DNA of 64,000 nucleotides from Nocardioides caeni (GCF_004912195.1 NZ_STGW01000002.1:341276-405275); one strand, 5' to 3'; counted from the stretch's first letter, positions 17,433-28,044 are shown. Numbers and translations are program-made. The notes: generated by a model not told the origin, from the letters alone.

Positions 17433-18579
17433 GGCCGAAGCGGATCCGGAAGGCATCCGCGGTCAGCGTCGTCGACGTGCTGGCGCCGACCACCTTGACG
17501 CTGGCCGCCCGTCCCCCGGCATTCGCGACCTCGGTGATCTCGAGTCGCTGGAAGTCACCGATGCCGGGGAACGACTTCTCGATCGCGTCGTCGCTCAGCG
17601 TCACCTCCCAGGACGTGTTGGGATTGCCCGACCACTGGCTCCACGGGTCACGCTTCGTGACGAGGTAGGGCTGCGCCCCCGCGAGCGTCCAGCCGCCGCT
17701 GCTGGAGGAGAACTGGGCGAAGATCGGCTTGCCCGCATAGGTCCGCACGATGCCCGCGGTCGCCGCGATCGCGCGGTCGCTGGCCGAGTGCTCGACGCTC
17801 ACTCCCCGATAGACCTGGCAGGAGGCGGTGTCGCACAGGTCGTAGTGACGCGGGTGGGTGCTGCTCCGCTCGAAGACCGCGTAGGTGCGGGCGGCGACGG
17901 CCTGCGCGCGTACGGCGTGCGGGCTCCAGAGCGCTGGCACCTCGGCCGGGACGACGCCGCGCAGGTAGGTCTCGAGCGAGACGATGCTGACGCTGTCGCG
18001 GCCCACGCCGTCGCCGGGGACGGCCGAGCGCAGTGCGCCGCGGTAGGTGGACGTGCCGCCCCGGTGGAAGAGCCGCATCGCCGCTCCGGCCGCACGGAAC
18101 TCGGCCTCGCCGGGGATGTCGCGCACGGCCCGCCACCGGTCGGTCAGCACCCACAGCCGGGTGTTGCGGTTGCCGTCGACCGGCGAGAGCCGCCACCGGG
18201 TGGCCCCGGTGCGCGCGAGCCGCCACGAGGTGCCGGTGCGCGCGCTGCGGACGGTCAGGTTCGACCGGGCGCCGACCACGGTGTAGTCCGCGGGGTTCGC
18301 CGTCAGCAGCACCCGCATGGTGCCGCCGACCCGTGCATTGCGTGTGCCCGGGTAGTAGAAGTCGAGGATCTGGTTGGTGCTCTTGCCCAGGTTCTCCGCG
18401 GCGTTCTGCGCGCCGTACTGCGAGAGGCCGTGGCCGTGGCCCCAGCCGGATCCGGACAGCGTGACCGACGCCGGGCCCGCGGCCGGCGCGGCGGGGGCGG
18501 GCAGGCCGCTGAGGGTCGCGGCCGCACCCAGCAGCAGGCTGAGCAGTGTGATGCGCGTCAATCCCGAGGTTCCGAGCAT
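17404..18579 (-). CDS. SpoIID/LytB domain-containing exported protein
   Basis: 391 residues with a signal peptide (about 1-33). An early [17 protein letters not shown] segment, the characteristic repeat found at the start of actinobacterial SpoIID-domain proteins, is followed by the SpoIID domain (about 195-370) with [14 protein letters not shown] and [13 protein letters not shown]; the glutamate in VPAEVP is the catalytic acid of SpoIID lytic transglycosylases. It is predicted to cut denuded peptidoglycan outside the membrane; a sporulation role is not implied. The ATG lies 6 nt after a TACCCT hexamer. Confidence 0.87.
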   Translation of the reverse strand: MLGTSGLTRITLLSLLLGAAATLSGLPAPAAPAAGPASVTLSGSGWGHGHGLSQYGAQNAAENLGKSTNQILDFYYPGTRNARVGGTMRVLLTANPADYTVVGARSNLTVRSARTGTSWRLARTGATRWRLSPVDGNRNTRLWVLTDRWRAVRDIPGEAEFRAAGAAMRLFHRGGTSTYRGALRSAVPGDGVGRDSVSIVSLETYLRGVVPAEVPALWSPHAVRAQAVAARTYAVFERSSTHPRHYDLCDTASCQVYRGVSVEHSASDRAIAATAGIVRTYAGKPIFAQFSSSSGGWTLAGAQPYLVTKRDPWSQWSGNPNTSWEVTLSDDAIEKSFPGIGDFQRLEITEVANAGGRAASVKVVGASTSTTLTADAFRIRFGLKSTMFEVK

Positions 18580-18585
18580 CTGTCG

Positions 18586-18591
18586 AGGGTA
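18586..18591 (-). promoter_or_regulatory. -10 hexamer TACCCT for the SpoIID-like gene
   Basis: TACCCT on the minus strand is followed after 6 nt by the ATG at 18579. It lies back to back with the valS promoter. Confidence 0.55.
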
Positions 18592-18624
18592 GCCGCCGGT
18601 TAAAGGACGCAGGTGCGAGCGAAC

Positions 18625-18630
18625 TAGGAT
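18625..18630 (+). promoter_or_regulatory. -10 hexamer TAGGAT for valS
   Basis: TAGGAT is 8 nt before the ATG at 18639 and only 2 nt before the ATG at 18633. Transcription from here could not include the first ATG comfortably, which decides the start. Confidence 0.55.
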
Positions 18631-18638
18631 CCATGACC

Positions 18639-21257
18639 ATGACCGAGCGCGACAGCACCCAGGCCACGGACCCGACGCCCGCTGGGACCAGCGGCGTCGT
18701 CGTACCCGACCGGCCGGCGCTGGAGGGGCTCGAGGAGAAGTGGGCCGCGCAGTGGAAGGCCGACGACACCTACGGCTTCGACCGCACGCAGCCGCGCGAC
18801 AACGTCTATGCGATCGACACCCCGCCGCCGACCGTCAGCGGCAGCCTGCACGTCGGCCACGTCTTCTCCTACACCCACACCGACCTGATCGCGCGCTTCC
18901 AGCGGATGCAGGGCAAGTCGGTGTTCTACCCGATGGGGTGGGACGACAACGGCCTGCCGACCGAGCGCCGGGTGCAGAACTACTTCGGCGTCCGCTGCGA
19001 CCCGTCGCTGCCCTACGACCCGGACTTCACTCCGCCCGAGAAGCCGGACCCCAAGCGGCAGGTGCCGATCAGCCGGCCCAACTTCATCGCGCTGTGCGAG
19101 CAGCTCGTCGAGCAGGACGAGAAGATCTTCGAGGACCTGTGGCGCACCCTCGGCCTCAGCGTCGACTGGAAGATCAACTACACGACGATCGGCGCGAAGG
19201 CGCAGACCGTCAGCCAGCGCGCCTTCCTGCGCAACCTGAGCCGCGGCGAGGCCTACCTCCAGGAGGCGCCGACCCTGTGGGACGTCACCTTCCAGACCGC
19301 GGTCGCGCAGGCCGAGCTGGAGGCGCGTGACTACGCGGGCGCCTATCACCGCGTGGCCTTCCACAAGCCCGACGGCTCGCCGGTGTTCATCGAGACGACG
19401 CGCCCCGAGCTGATCCCGTCGGTCGTCGCGCTCATCGCGCACCCCGACGACGAGCGGTACGCCGACCTCTTCGGCACCACCGTCACCTCCCCGGTGTTCG
19501 GCGTGGAGATCCCCGTGCTCGCCCACGCGGCCGCCGAGAAGGACAAGGGCGCCGGCATCGCGATGTGCTGCACCTTCGGTGACCTCACCGACGTGCAGTG
19601 GTGGCGCGAGCTGCGGCTGCCGGTCCGCACCGTCATCGGCCGCGACGGCCGCTTCACCCGCGAGACGCCCGAGTGGCTCTCCTCCGACGTCGCCTCGGCG
19701 GCGTACGAGGACCTGCAGGGCAAGACCGTGCACTCCGCCCGCGAGGCGATGGTCGCGAAGCTGAAGGAGAGCGGCGACCTCGACGGCGACCCGAAGCCGA
19801 CCCAGCGGATGGCGAACTTCTACGAGAAGGGCGACAAGCCCCTCGAGATCGTCTCCACTCGCCAGTGGTACATCCGCAACGGCGGCCGCGACGCCGGCGT
19901 CCGGGACCAGATGCTCGCGCGCGGCGCGGAGATCGACTGGCTGCCGACGCACATGAAGCACCGCTTCGACAACTGGGTCGGCGGCCTCAACGGCGACTGG
20001 CTGATCTCGCGCCAGCGCTTCTTCGGCATCCCCTTCCCCGTCTGGTATCCCCTCGACGCCGACGGCGAGCCCGACCACGGCCGCCTGCTCGTGCCGACCG
20101 AGGCCGAGCTGCCCGTCGACCCGTCGACCCAGGCTCCGGCCGGCTACACCGAGGACCAGCGCGGCAAGCCCGGCGGCTTCGTCGGCGACCCCGACGTGAT
20201 GGACACGTGGGCGACGTCGTCCCTGACCCCGCACATCGCGGGCGGCTGGGAGTCCGACCCCGACCTGTGGTCGCGGGTCTTCCCGATGGACCTGTGCACC
20301 CACGCCCACGACATCATCCGGACCTGGCTGTTCGGCCGCGTCGTGCGTGCGCACTTCGAGAACGGCGCGGCCCCGTGGTCGCACGCGATGATCTCCGGCT
20401 TCATCGTCGACCCCGACCGCAAGAAGATGTCGAAGTCCAAGGGCAATGTCGTCGTGCCCAACGAGATCCTCGACAAGTACGGCGCCGATGCCGTCCGCTG
20501 GCGCGCCGCGATCGCCCGCCCCGGCCTGGACTCGCCCTTCGACGAGACCCAGATGAAGGTCGGCCGCCGACTGGCGATGAAGGTCCTCAACGCCTCGAAG
20601 TTCGTGCTCGGCAGCGTCGGCGCGACCGAGTTCAGCGTGGCACTCGTCAGCCAGCCCGTCGACACCGCCCTGCTCGGCCGCCTCGCCGGCGTCGTCACCC
20701 GGGCCACGGAGGCGTTCGAGGCCTACGACTACACGACGGCCCTCGAGACGACCGAGAAGTTCTTCTGGGAGTTCTGCGACGACTACCTCGAGCTGGTCAA
20801 GGAGCGGGCCTACGACGCCGAGGGCGGCGACGCGTCCGACTCGGCCCGCGCGACCCTGGCGCTCGCCCTCCAGGTCCAGCTCCGCCTGCTCGCTCCGTTC
20901 CTCCCCTATGTGACCGAGGAGGTCTGGTCGTGGTGGCAGGAGGGCTCGGCCCACCGCGCCCCCTGGCCGACCGTGACCGAGCTCGGCTCGGCCGCGGCGT
21001 CCGACGGCTCGATGATCGACGCGGTCGCGTCCGCCCTGTCGGGCATCCGCGGCGCGAAGTCGGCCGCCAAGGTGAAGATGCGCGCCCCGCTCGCGCGCGT
21101 CGAGGTCACCGGCCCGGCGCAGCTCATCGAGTCCGCGCAGAAGGCCGCCGACGACCTCCGTCGTACGGGCAACGTGGTGGGCGACCTCGAGTTCACCGTC
21201 GCGGAGGACGCCAACGAGATCACGGTCGCCGCGGAGATCGCCGAGCAGCCCGAGTAG
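18639..21257 (+). CDS. valS: valyl-tRNA synthetase
   Basis: Charges tRNA-Val with valine. 872 residues: a Rossmann core with the HIGH motif as HVGH at 71-74 in [16 protein letters not shown], an inserted editing domain (about 200-370), the KMSKS motif at 596-600, an anticodon-binding helical domain and a short C-terminal region. It has the PPPTVSG beginning of ValRS, which separates it from IleRS and LeuRS. The alternative first ATG (18633) adds two residues. There is no obvious T-box or other leader. Confidence 0.95.
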   Translation: MTERDSTQATDPTPAGTSGVVVPDRPALEGLEEKWAAQWKADDTYGFDRTQPRDNVYAIDTPPPTVSGSLHVGHVFSYTHTDLIARFQRMQGKSVFYPMGWDDNGLPTERRVQNYFGVRCDPSLPYDPDFTPPEKPDPKRQVPISRPNFIALCEQLVEQDEKIFEDLWRTLGLSVDWKINYTTIGAKAQTVSQRAFLRNLSRGEAYLQEAPTLWDVTFQTAVAQAELEARDYAGAYHRVAFHKPDGSPVFIETTRPELIPSVVALIAHPDDERYADLFGTTVTSPVFGVEIPVLAHAAAEKDKGAGIAMCCTFGDLTDVQWWRELRLPVRTVIGRDGRFTRETPEWLSSDVASAAYEDLQGKTVHSAREAMVAKLKESGDLDGDPKPTQRMANFYEKGDKPLEIVSTRQWYIRNGGRDAGVRDQMLARGAEIDWLPTHMKHRFDNWVGGLNGDWLISRQRFFGIPFPVWYPLDADGEPDHGRLLVPTEAELPVDPSTQAPAGYTEDQRGKPGGFVGDPDVMDTWATSSLTPHIAGGWESDPDLWSRVFPMDLCTHAHDIIRTWLFGRVVRAHFENGAAPWSHAMISGFIVDPDRKKMSKSKGNVVVPNEILDKYGADAVRWRAAIARPGLDSPFDETQMKVGRRLAMKVLNASKFVLGSVGATEFSVALVSQPVDTALLGRLAGVVTRATEAFEAYDYTTALETTEKFFWEFCDDYLELVKERAYDAEGGDASDSARATLALALQVQLRLLAPFLPYVTEEVWSWWQEGSAHRAPWPTVTELGSAAASDGSMIDAVASALSGIRGAKSAAKVKMRAPLARVEVTGPAQLIESAQKAADDLRRTGNVVGDLEFTVAEDANEITVAAEIAEQPE

Positions 21258-21311
21258 TCGGGAGTCCGGGCAGCCTGAGCAGTCGGGGCCGGGTTCTCGT
21301 GCGGTCGGGCC

Positions 21312-21617
21312 TCAGTCGCCCGGCCACTCCCCCGTCCAGCGCTCGAAGGCGCGGGCGCCACCACGGTCGATGAGCGCCCGGACCACCGAGAAGATCGCGC
21401 CCTGGAGCATCGCCGCGACCAGGACCTTGCGCAGCCGGTATTCGGACTGCAAGGGCTTCGGCGGGTCCTCGGAGGCGTCCGGGTCGACCCGCCGCCACAC
21501 CTGCTGGAACACCTGGCCGGCGACGAGACCTCCGATGAGGCTGCCGATCAGGCCCCACGGGCGATAGAGCAGCTTCGCGCTCCGGCTGGTCCTCTTCTCC
21601 GTCCTCTCGGCGGTCAT
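21312..21617 (-). CDS. DUF4235 domain-containing protein
   Basis: 101-residue small membrane protein with two hydrophobic stretches (about 18-40 and 65-85) and the PWGLIGSLIGGLVAGQVFQQVW pattern region (residues about 20-41) of DUF4235. It is the last gene of a three-gene operon with DUF3618 and a holin-family protein; its ATG overlaps the DUF3618 stop (ATGA). Family function is unknown; the conserved company suggests an envelope role. Confidence 0.85.
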   Translation of the reverse strand: MTAERTEKRTSRSAKLLYRPWGLIGSLIGGLVAGQVFQQVWRRVDPDASEDPPKPLQSEYRLRKVLVAAMLQGAIFSVVRALIDRGGARAFERWTGEWPGD

Positions 21618-21883
21618 CGTCGACCACCTCGCCGGCGCCGGACCACGACGACGGTCACGACGGCGGCGGCCAGCAGGCCGACGACCGCGATCACCCTCGT
21701 CTGGCCGACCTCGTCGACCCGCCGGCGGGTGCGACCCACGACGTCGGCCTTGGCGGCGAGCTGGTCGATGTCGCGTGCCAGCTGCTCACGGGTGCGCTCG
21801 ATCTCCCGCTCGACCTCGTGCCGGTCGGGGGCGGTCCCGTTGGTGCTCTCGGTGGCCGCGTGGCGGCCGGTGCTCCCGGTCAT
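21614..21883 (-). CDS. DUF3618 domain-containing protein
   Basis: 89 residues: a hydrophilic helix with the DUF3618 motif EVEREIERTREQLARDI and VGRTRRRVDE, then one C-terminal transmembrane helix and an Arg-rich cytosolic tip. The ATG at 21883 has a GGGAGGAG site 5 nt upstream. It is the middle gene of the envelope operon, and its stop overlaps the DUF4235 start. Confidence 0.87.
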   Translation of the reverse strand: MTGSTGRHAATESTNGTAPDRHEVEREIERTREQLARDIDQLAAKADVVGRTRRRVDEVGQTRVIAVVGLLAAAVVTVVVVRRRRGGRR

Positions 21884-21897
21884 CTGCTCTCCTCCCG

Positions 21898-22329
21898 TCA
21901 CCGTGCGCCGTGGTGCTTGACGGCGTCGATGTCGGCCTTGACGCCCGCGAGGGCAGCCTCCGGGACAGGAGGCGTCGCCTCGGCCACCTGGCCCTTGCCG
22001 ACCACAGCGGCGACGCCGGCACCAGCCAGCAGCGCGAGACCCACGAGGAGCGCGGACAACCATGCCGGCACCGCCAACGCGAGCGCGATCACCGCTGCCG
22101 CGACCAGGACGGCGACCCCGTAGAGCGCGAGCAGCCCGGCCGCGCCGAACAGCCCCGCGCCGATGCCGGCGCGCTTGGCCTTGCCGGTCATCTCCAGCTG
22201 CGCCAGCCGCAGCTCGTCGCGGACGAGGGTCCGCACGTCCTCGGTCACCCGGGCCACGAGTTCACCCGTCGTCGGGTCGTCGGCTCCGTGCTTCTCGGTG
22301 TCCTGCCTCCAGGACGATGGAATGGTCAT
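21898..22329 (-). CDS. phage holin family (DUF1469-type) membrane protein
   Basis: 143 residues. A soluble helix (TGELVARVTEDVRTLVRDEL) precedes two transmembrane helices (about 58-83 and 88-110) and a soluble tail. This matches the actinobacterial 'phage holin family protein' group, which despite the name is chromosomal and not lytic. First gene of the operon, with a GGGAGG ribosome site. No phage genes are nearby. Confidence 0.85.
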   Translation of the reverse strand: MTIPSSWRQDTEKHGADDPTTGELVARVTEDVRTLVRDELRLAQLEMTGKAKRAGIGAGLFGAAGLLALYGVAVLVAAAVIALALAVPAWLSALLVGLALLAGAGVAAVVGKGQVAEATPPVPEAALAGVKADIDAVKHHGAR

Positions 22330-22424
22330 CTCGGCCTCCCAGGATCGCGAACGGTCTCCTGGACGGTTCCCGAACGCGGGAAAGCGATACGGCCCACCCA
22401 GCCATCCGCGGTCGGGCCGGGGCG

Positions 22425-22444
22425 GATGCCGCTTCGCGACGACC
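22425..22444 (+). repeat. 20-bp direct repeat, left copy bracketing the DUF559 cassette
   Basis: GATGCCGCTTCGCGACGACC recurs at 23886-23905 with one mismatch (19 of 20). The two copies enclose the palindromic elements and the broken DUF559 gene. The 22330-22536 region otherwise shows no gene. Confidence 0.6.
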
Positions 22445-22536
22445 GGGTTTCGAGACGCGCCGTCGCGACCTCGTGCGGACCCGCTGTTCGATGATCTGCT
22501 CCGGACCGGCGATGGCGCTCGGCGAGGACGGGCGCG

Positions 22537-22566
22537 CCGATTCACCACGGTATGTAGGTGAATCGG
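22537..22566. repeat. 30-bp perfect hairpin, minimal form of the palindromic element
   Basis: Ten-base arms CCGATTCACC and GGTGAATCGG are perfectly complementary around a 10-nt loop, ACGGTATGTA. The left 22 bases equal the left end of the 92-bp elements and the right 10 bases equal their right end, so it looks like an internal-deletion derivative. It lies 3 nt before the next element. Confidence 0.75.
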
Positions 22567-22569
22567 CAA

Positions 22570-22661
22570 CCGATTCACCACGGTATGCAGACGACCTTCC
22601 GCTTCCCGTCTGGAGTTCGCCGCGGGCAGCACCAACTCGCCTACATACCGTGGTGAATCGG
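22570..22661. mobile_element. 92-bp palindromic element, copy 1 (MITE/REPIN-like)
   Basis: Terminal inverted repeats start with CCGATTCACCACGGTATG; the left arm has two changes against a perfect 22-bp match. The 48-bp interior differs from copy 2 in its left half, but the right half keeps GGAGTTC and AACTC at the same spacing, which can pair. The element ends 35 bp beyond the stop of the DUF559 gene. Confidence 0.7.
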
Positions 22662-22696
22662 CAACCGTCGTAGCCGACGTGACCGGCGAGTGCCGG

Positions 22697-23645
22697 TCAG
22701 GCAGGCAGGTCGCGGAAACGCGGCAGCCACCGGTCGAGGCGCCGTCCGATCTCCGACGGCCGTTCGTAATCGCGCCACACGAAACGCACCATGGGCCATC
22801 CGGTCTCCTCCCGGAGCAGATCCTCACGCTTCTTCTCATCGAACACCGCGTCGCCAGGCTCCTGCCCATCCCGGAGCAACCGGCCGTACTTGACCCTTCC
22901 ATCGAACTCGCCGAGCAACCCGTACTTCGGCCACGCCCAGTCGCAGATCCCCACGAGCAGACCCGACGACGTACGGACCTCCCACTGGAGCTCGGGCGCG
23001 GGGAAGCCGAGCGAGCGGAACGACCACCGCCCGCGGCTCTCTCCCACCGAGCCGGCTCGCCCGTACGCCATACGGAGCGGGATCTGCAGGTGCTGCCGGC
23101 CACCTCTGCAGGCGCGCGTGCAGCGACCACAGGTCATCAATGACGAACTGGCCCGAGCGCAGTCCCGAGTCAAGCACGCACATCGCCACCTCACTCGGAT
23201 GTCGTGAGGCTGCCTCAAGAACGCACCTCGGGGCTCTCAACACCTTTCCGACCTCCGTGTCGACGAGGTCGTGATCGTCGACGACTCCCTCGTGATGGAC
23301 GACGTCACCCTCGACTCGACCCTGGCCGCCGTCGAGCCGGGTCACGTGGATGCGTCCGAGTCCAAGGCCCCATGCGTCGATGCCATGCGCCACGACCCCG
23401 GAGGCGTGGCTCAGGGCGACCGAGTCCCCCAGCGATCGGAGTACGGCGCGCGAGCGGATCAGGTGACGCTGGACATCGTCGGCCGCCTCCCACTCATCGA
23501 CGAACGCGTAGAACCCGCGGCGGAACCGGATGCACGTGCGTGACCGCACCATCTGGGTGAGGTGTTTGTCGAGGTATCCGGCGCTGAGCGCCTCCTGGCG
23601 GGTGAAGAAGCCGAAGGTCGCCGTCAGAATTCGGAGTGGATCCAT
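22697..23645 (-). pseudogene. AbiEi-type HTH / DUF559 nuclease-like gene, frameshifted
   Basis: The N-terminal about 185 codons (from ATG 23645) encode an AbiEi-antitoxin-like winged-helix half ([35 protein letters not shown]). The C-terminal about 120 codons encode a DUF559 domain of the PD-(D/E)XK/Vsr type (GICDWAWP, LLGEFDGRVKYGR, EKKREDLLR). They are in different frames. The break is near 23085-23095, where the first frame reads RWPAAPADP and the second resumes at QHLQIPLRM. Repair needs a net change of one base lost or two gained. Relatives are one continuous polypeptide. Either a recent lesion or a sequencing error. Confidence 0.75.
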
Positions 23646-23757
23646 CGGACCATCGTGTGTGCGAGGCACCCCACCAGGGGCCGCGTCGCTGCAGCGCTGG
23701 GGACAGCGACCAGCGATTCTGCTGCCTGTGGAGCAAATCCGGTCAGACCTGGGGCGT

Positions 23758-23849
23758 CCGATTCACCACGGTATGTAGGCAAGTGGACAGTTCTATGGCG
23801 GAGTTCCACCCGGCAAGCGACAACTCACCTACATACCGTGGTGAATCGG
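23758..23849. mobile_element. 92-bp palindromic element, copy 2 (MITE/REPIN-like)
   Basis: Perfect 22-bp terminal inverted repeats (23758-23779 and 23828-23849, beginning CCGATTCACCACGGTATGTA). It is exactly the same length as copy 1 and lies 112 bp upstream of the DUF559 start, so the gene is enclosed by one element on each side. Confidence 0.75.
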
Positions 23850-23885
23850 TCCCCGAACGTGGCTCGTGCCGCGGCAGCTCGGGCA

Positions 23886-23905
23886 GATGCCTCTTCGCGA
23901 CGACC
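23886..23905 (+). repeat. 20-bp direct repeat, right copy
   Basis: GATGCCTCTTCGCGACGACC; the partner is at 22425-22444. The spacer from 23906 to the clpX stop is GC-rich filler with no ORF or terminator I can support. Confidence 0.6.
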
Positions 23906-23979
23906 TCGTGCCTCGGTCGCGGGCGCTCCTCAACCCGCCTTCGCGACGCGACCGCGCTCGTTCCTCGCGCGGTCGCTGC

Positions 23980-25269
<1,290 letters not shown>

Positions 25270-25301
25270 GGGTCCTCCTCAGGTGTGAACTCCCCGACGG
25301 T

Positions 25302-25339
25302 ACCCCGTGCCGCGCCCGTTGGGGGGCGGGACACGGGGT
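25302..25339 (-). terminator. strong hairpin between clpP2 and clpX
   Basis: ACCCCGTG (25302-25309) pairs with CACGGGGT (25332-25339), with further GC pairing inside. No U-tract follows on the minus strand, so it may attenuate or stabilise the transcript without fully terminating. Confidence 0.5.
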
Positions 25340-25379
25340 CGACCGTACGTCGATCGGGGTGCTCATCGTTGCTTGCTGG

Positions 25380-25985
<606 letters not shown>

Positions 25986-25993
25986 GACGTGCC

Positions 25994-26650
25994 TCAGTCC
26001 TTCTTGTGGGCCGGACGACCCTCGTCGACGGCTTCCCTGGCGCTCTTGATGACCTGGTCGACCAGGCCGTAGTCCAGTGCCTCCTGGGCGGTGAACCAGC
26101 GGTCGCGGTCGGCGTCCTCGGTGACCTGCTCGACGCTCTGGCCGGTGTGCTCGGCGATCAGGTCGAGCAGCACCTTCTTGATGTGCAGCGACTGCTGGGC
26201 CTGGATCTTGATGTCGGAGGCCGAGCCGCCCATGCCGGACGACGGCTGGTGCATCATGATCCGCGCGTGCGGCAGGGCGTAACGCTTGCCCTTGGCGCCG
26301 GCGCACAGCAGGAACTGGCCCATCGACGCAGCCAGGCCCATGCCGACCGTCGCGACGTCGTTGGGGATGTAGTTCATCGTGTCGTAGATCGCCATGCCGG
26401 CGTCCACGGAGCCACCGGGGCTGTTGATGTGGAGGAAGATGTCGGCCTCGGGGTCCTCGGCCGACAGCAGGAGCAGCTGGGCGCAGATCGCGTTGGCGTT
26501 CTGGTCGCGCACCTCCGAGCCGAGGAACACGATCCGCTCGCGGAGCAGCCGGCTGTAGATGTTGTCGTCGAGGAAGTTGATCCCCGCGCCGCCGTTCATC
26601 TCGGGCCCGCGCGCAGAGGGGGCGGAGCCACCGGGAAGATTCTGAGTCAC
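25994..26650 (-). CDS. clpP1: ATP-dependent Clp protease proteolytic subunit ClpP1
   Basis: 218-residue form starting at GTG 26650, which lies 7 nt after a TAGTGT hexamer. Catalytic S109 (GLAASMGQ) and H134 (MMHQP) are present. The first about 20 residues (propeptide-like, before [12 protein letters not shown]) could be removed by processing, or an internal ATG at 26599 could be used. First gene of the clpP1-clpP2-(clpX) unit. Confidence 0.94.
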   Translation of the reverse strand: MTQNLPGGSAPSARGPEMNGGAGINFLDDNIYSRLLRERIVFLGSEVRDQNANAICAQLLLLSAEDPEADIFLHINSPGGSVDAGMAIYDTMNYIPNDVATVGMGLAASMGQFLLCAGAKGKRYALPHARIMMHQPSSGMGGSASDIKIQAQQSLHIKKVLLDLIAEHTGQSVEQVTEDADRDRWFTAQEALDYGLVDQVIKSAREAVDEGRPAHKKD

Positions 26651-26657
26651 GCGAGCG

Positions 26658-26663
26658 ACACTA
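26658..26663 (-). promoter_or_regulatory. -10 hexamer TAGTGT for clpP1P2
   Basis: Followed after 7 nt by the GTG at 26650. I see no ClgR-type palindrome (GTTCGC-N5-GCG) close upstream, although one is common before actinobacterial clpP1. Confidence 0.5.
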
Positions 26664-26719
26664 GCCGCCCGGTGCGCCAGATCCACGCGATACGGGCCGC
26701 TGTTCGCCGACAGCGGATT

Positions 26720-27934
26720 TCACCCGGCCGAGGCCGGGACCGGCGCCGGCACCTCCCGCGCGGGCTCGACCAGCCACTCCACGAGCGCCCGGTGGATCTC
26801 GGGGTGGTTGAGCAGGTCGAAGTGGTCGGCGCGCCCGACGTGCAGGGTCGAGGCGTCGGGGAACAGATCGGTGCCCTGCCGGTCGCGTCCGACGGCGGAC
26901 AGGGGCGTGACCAGGAGGTCGCCGAGGGACCGCGCAACCGGGTGGCGCGGTGACCCGCTGAGGCTGGCCGACACCAGCCGGTAGCGAGCATGGGGCAGCG
27001 GCGGGACGTCGTGGGCGAGGCCCTCGATGAGGTCGTGGATCCCGGGCGCCTGCCGGTCGATGATCCGGCCGAACGGCGCGACCTCGGGGATGCGGGACAT
27101 CCTCCGGCTCGCCCGGTCGGCGGAGACCGCGAACCAGGAGCCGAGGTGCGGGGTGCCCAGGGTGACGACGTCGCTGACCAGCCGCGTCCAGGCGGCCGGG
27201 GCCTCGCCGTCGGCGATGACCGCGGACGAGGCCCGGATGACCAGGCCGCCCAGGGAGTGCCCGACGAGCGCGATCCGCGTGACGTCGGTGGGCCAGACGT
27301 CGACCAACCGCTGGAGCAGGGACGCCAGCACCACGCCGTTCTCCCGCAGCGGGAGTCCGGTGTTGGCCCGCAGGTAGACCGGAGTCCATCCGTGCCCGGC
27401 GAGCGTCTCGCCGTACGTCGCGCCGGTGCGGTCACGATGGCGCCGCCAGTAGTCCTCGGTCTCGCACAGGCCGTGGAGGAAGACGACCAGCTGTCCGGTG
27501 GCCCGGGGGAACGCCGCGGCGACGTCGGGCCGCGTCAGGCGGACGTCGTGGCCGTGGCGACGAACCCCCATCTCGATGGCAAGGCGAGGACGCTCGCGGC
27601 GCAGCTCCTCGCCGATCAGGCCGTTGATCGCCGAGCTGACGAAGCGCCCCCGCGGCCCCTCCTCCAACCCCGGGCCGTGGCCGGAGTCGGCGACGCGCGC
27701 CAGTCCCCGGCTGGCTCCTCGCAGGCCGAGGCCGACCGCGCCGTAGACGGTGCCCGAGATGCCGCGGTGGAGCAGCTCTGCGGGAGTGCCGGCGGGCCCC
27801 AGGCCACGCCGCAGCAGGCCGTGCACCCGGTCGGTGACGGCGTGGTGCGTGTCGCGGGCCGTCGCCACCACGAGCTCGTCGACGACGGCCGTGGCGAGGG
27901 CGATCGCCTCGATGATGGTCGGGTCCTGCCTCAT
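26720..27934 (-). CDS. alpha/beta hydrolase, lipase/esterase-like
   Basis: 404-residue form from ATG 27934. An N-terminal about 150-residue region without a recognised domain (helical, ALATAVVDELV) is followed by an alpha/beta hydrolase: oxyanion region VVFLHGLCETEDYW, nucleophile elbow GHSLGG, an LGTPHLGSW motif as in PGAP1/lipase-like proteins, and a C-terminal HVGRADHFDLLNHP supplying the histidine. No signal peptide. The ATG lies 6 nt after TACGCT. An upstream palindrome may carry its regulator. Substrate unknown. Confidence 0.83.
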   Translation of the reverse strand: MRQDPTIIEAIALATAVVDELVVATARDTHHAVTDRVHGLLRRGLGPAGTPAELLHRGISGTVYGAVGLGLRGASRGLARVADSGHGPGLEEGPRGRFVSSAINGLIGEELRRERPRLAIEMGVRRHGHDVRLTRPDVAAAFPRATGQLVVFLHGLCETEDYWRRHRDRTGATYGETLAGHGWTPVYLRANTGLPLRENGVVLASLLQRLVDVWPTDVTRIALVGHSLGGLVIRASSAVIADGEAPAAWTRLVSDVVTLGTPHLGSWFAVSADRASRRMSRIPEVAPFGRIIDRQAPGIHDLIEGLAHDVPPLPHARYRLVSASLSGSPRHPVARSLGDLLVTPLSAVGRDRQGTDLFPDASTLHVGRADHFDLLNHPEIHRALVEWLVEPAREVPAPVPASAG

Positions 27935-27940
27935 GGACGC

Positions 27941-27946
27941 AGCGTA
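27941..27946 (-). promoter_or_regulatory. -10 hexamer TACGCT for the alpha/beta hydrolase
   Basis: Followed after 6 nt by the ATG at 27934, leaderless type. Confidence 0.5.
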
Positions 27947-27950
27947 TCCG

Positions 27951-27976
27951 GTTGAGTGCACAGCCGTACACTCAAC
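27951..27976. promoter_or_regulatory. operator-like palindrome upstream of the hydrolase
   Basis: GTTGAGTG (27951-27958) and CACTCAAC (27969-27976) are perfect 8-bp arms around 10 nt. It starts 4 nt upstream of the -10 and spans the -35 region, as expected for a repressor site. No regulator gene is adjacent. Confidence 0.5.
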
Positions 27977-27994
27977 GCGCGCACTGCAGGAAAG

Positions 27995-28029
27995 CCATCG
28001 GCCCGCCGCGGGACGCGACGGGCCGATGG
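27995..28029 (-). terminator. terminator-like hairpin behind tig
   Basis: Eleven-base perfect stem (27995-28005 with 28019-28029, arms CCATCGGCCCG and CGGGCCGATGG) located 16 nt beyond the tig stop. On the minus strand it is followed by CTTTCC, a weak U-run. Confidence 0.65.
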
Positions 28030-28044
28030 ACTCGAGCGGGTGCC

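Noticed and set aside
17404..18579. Evidence of endospore formation
   Set aside because: SpoIID/LytB-domain proteins are common in non-sporulating actinobacteria, and no other sporulation gene is in the window; the SpoIIE-type phosphatase is likewise a general signalling protein.
18624..20954. 776-codon antisense frame over valS
   Set aside because: Its composition and register are explained by valS codon bias; no motif, no ribosome site.
18639..21257. Isoleucyl- or leucyl-tRNA synthetase
   Set aside because: The DTPPPTVSG beginning, HVGH motif context and overall length fit ValRS better.
21258..21311. Terminator between valS and the DUF4235 gene
   Set aside because: The 54-bp convergent spacer shows no stem longer than a few bases and no U-run.
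21898..22329. Prophage holin
   Set aside because: Although of the 'phage holin family', it is in a conserved DUF3618/DUF4235 chromosomal operon with no phage genes nearby.
22685..23218. Separate intact small DUF559 gene starting in the second frame
   Set aside because: Its first about 35 codons (Cys/Arg-rich) are shadow of the HTH half; the DUF559 part is simply the displaced C-terminus of the upstream frame.
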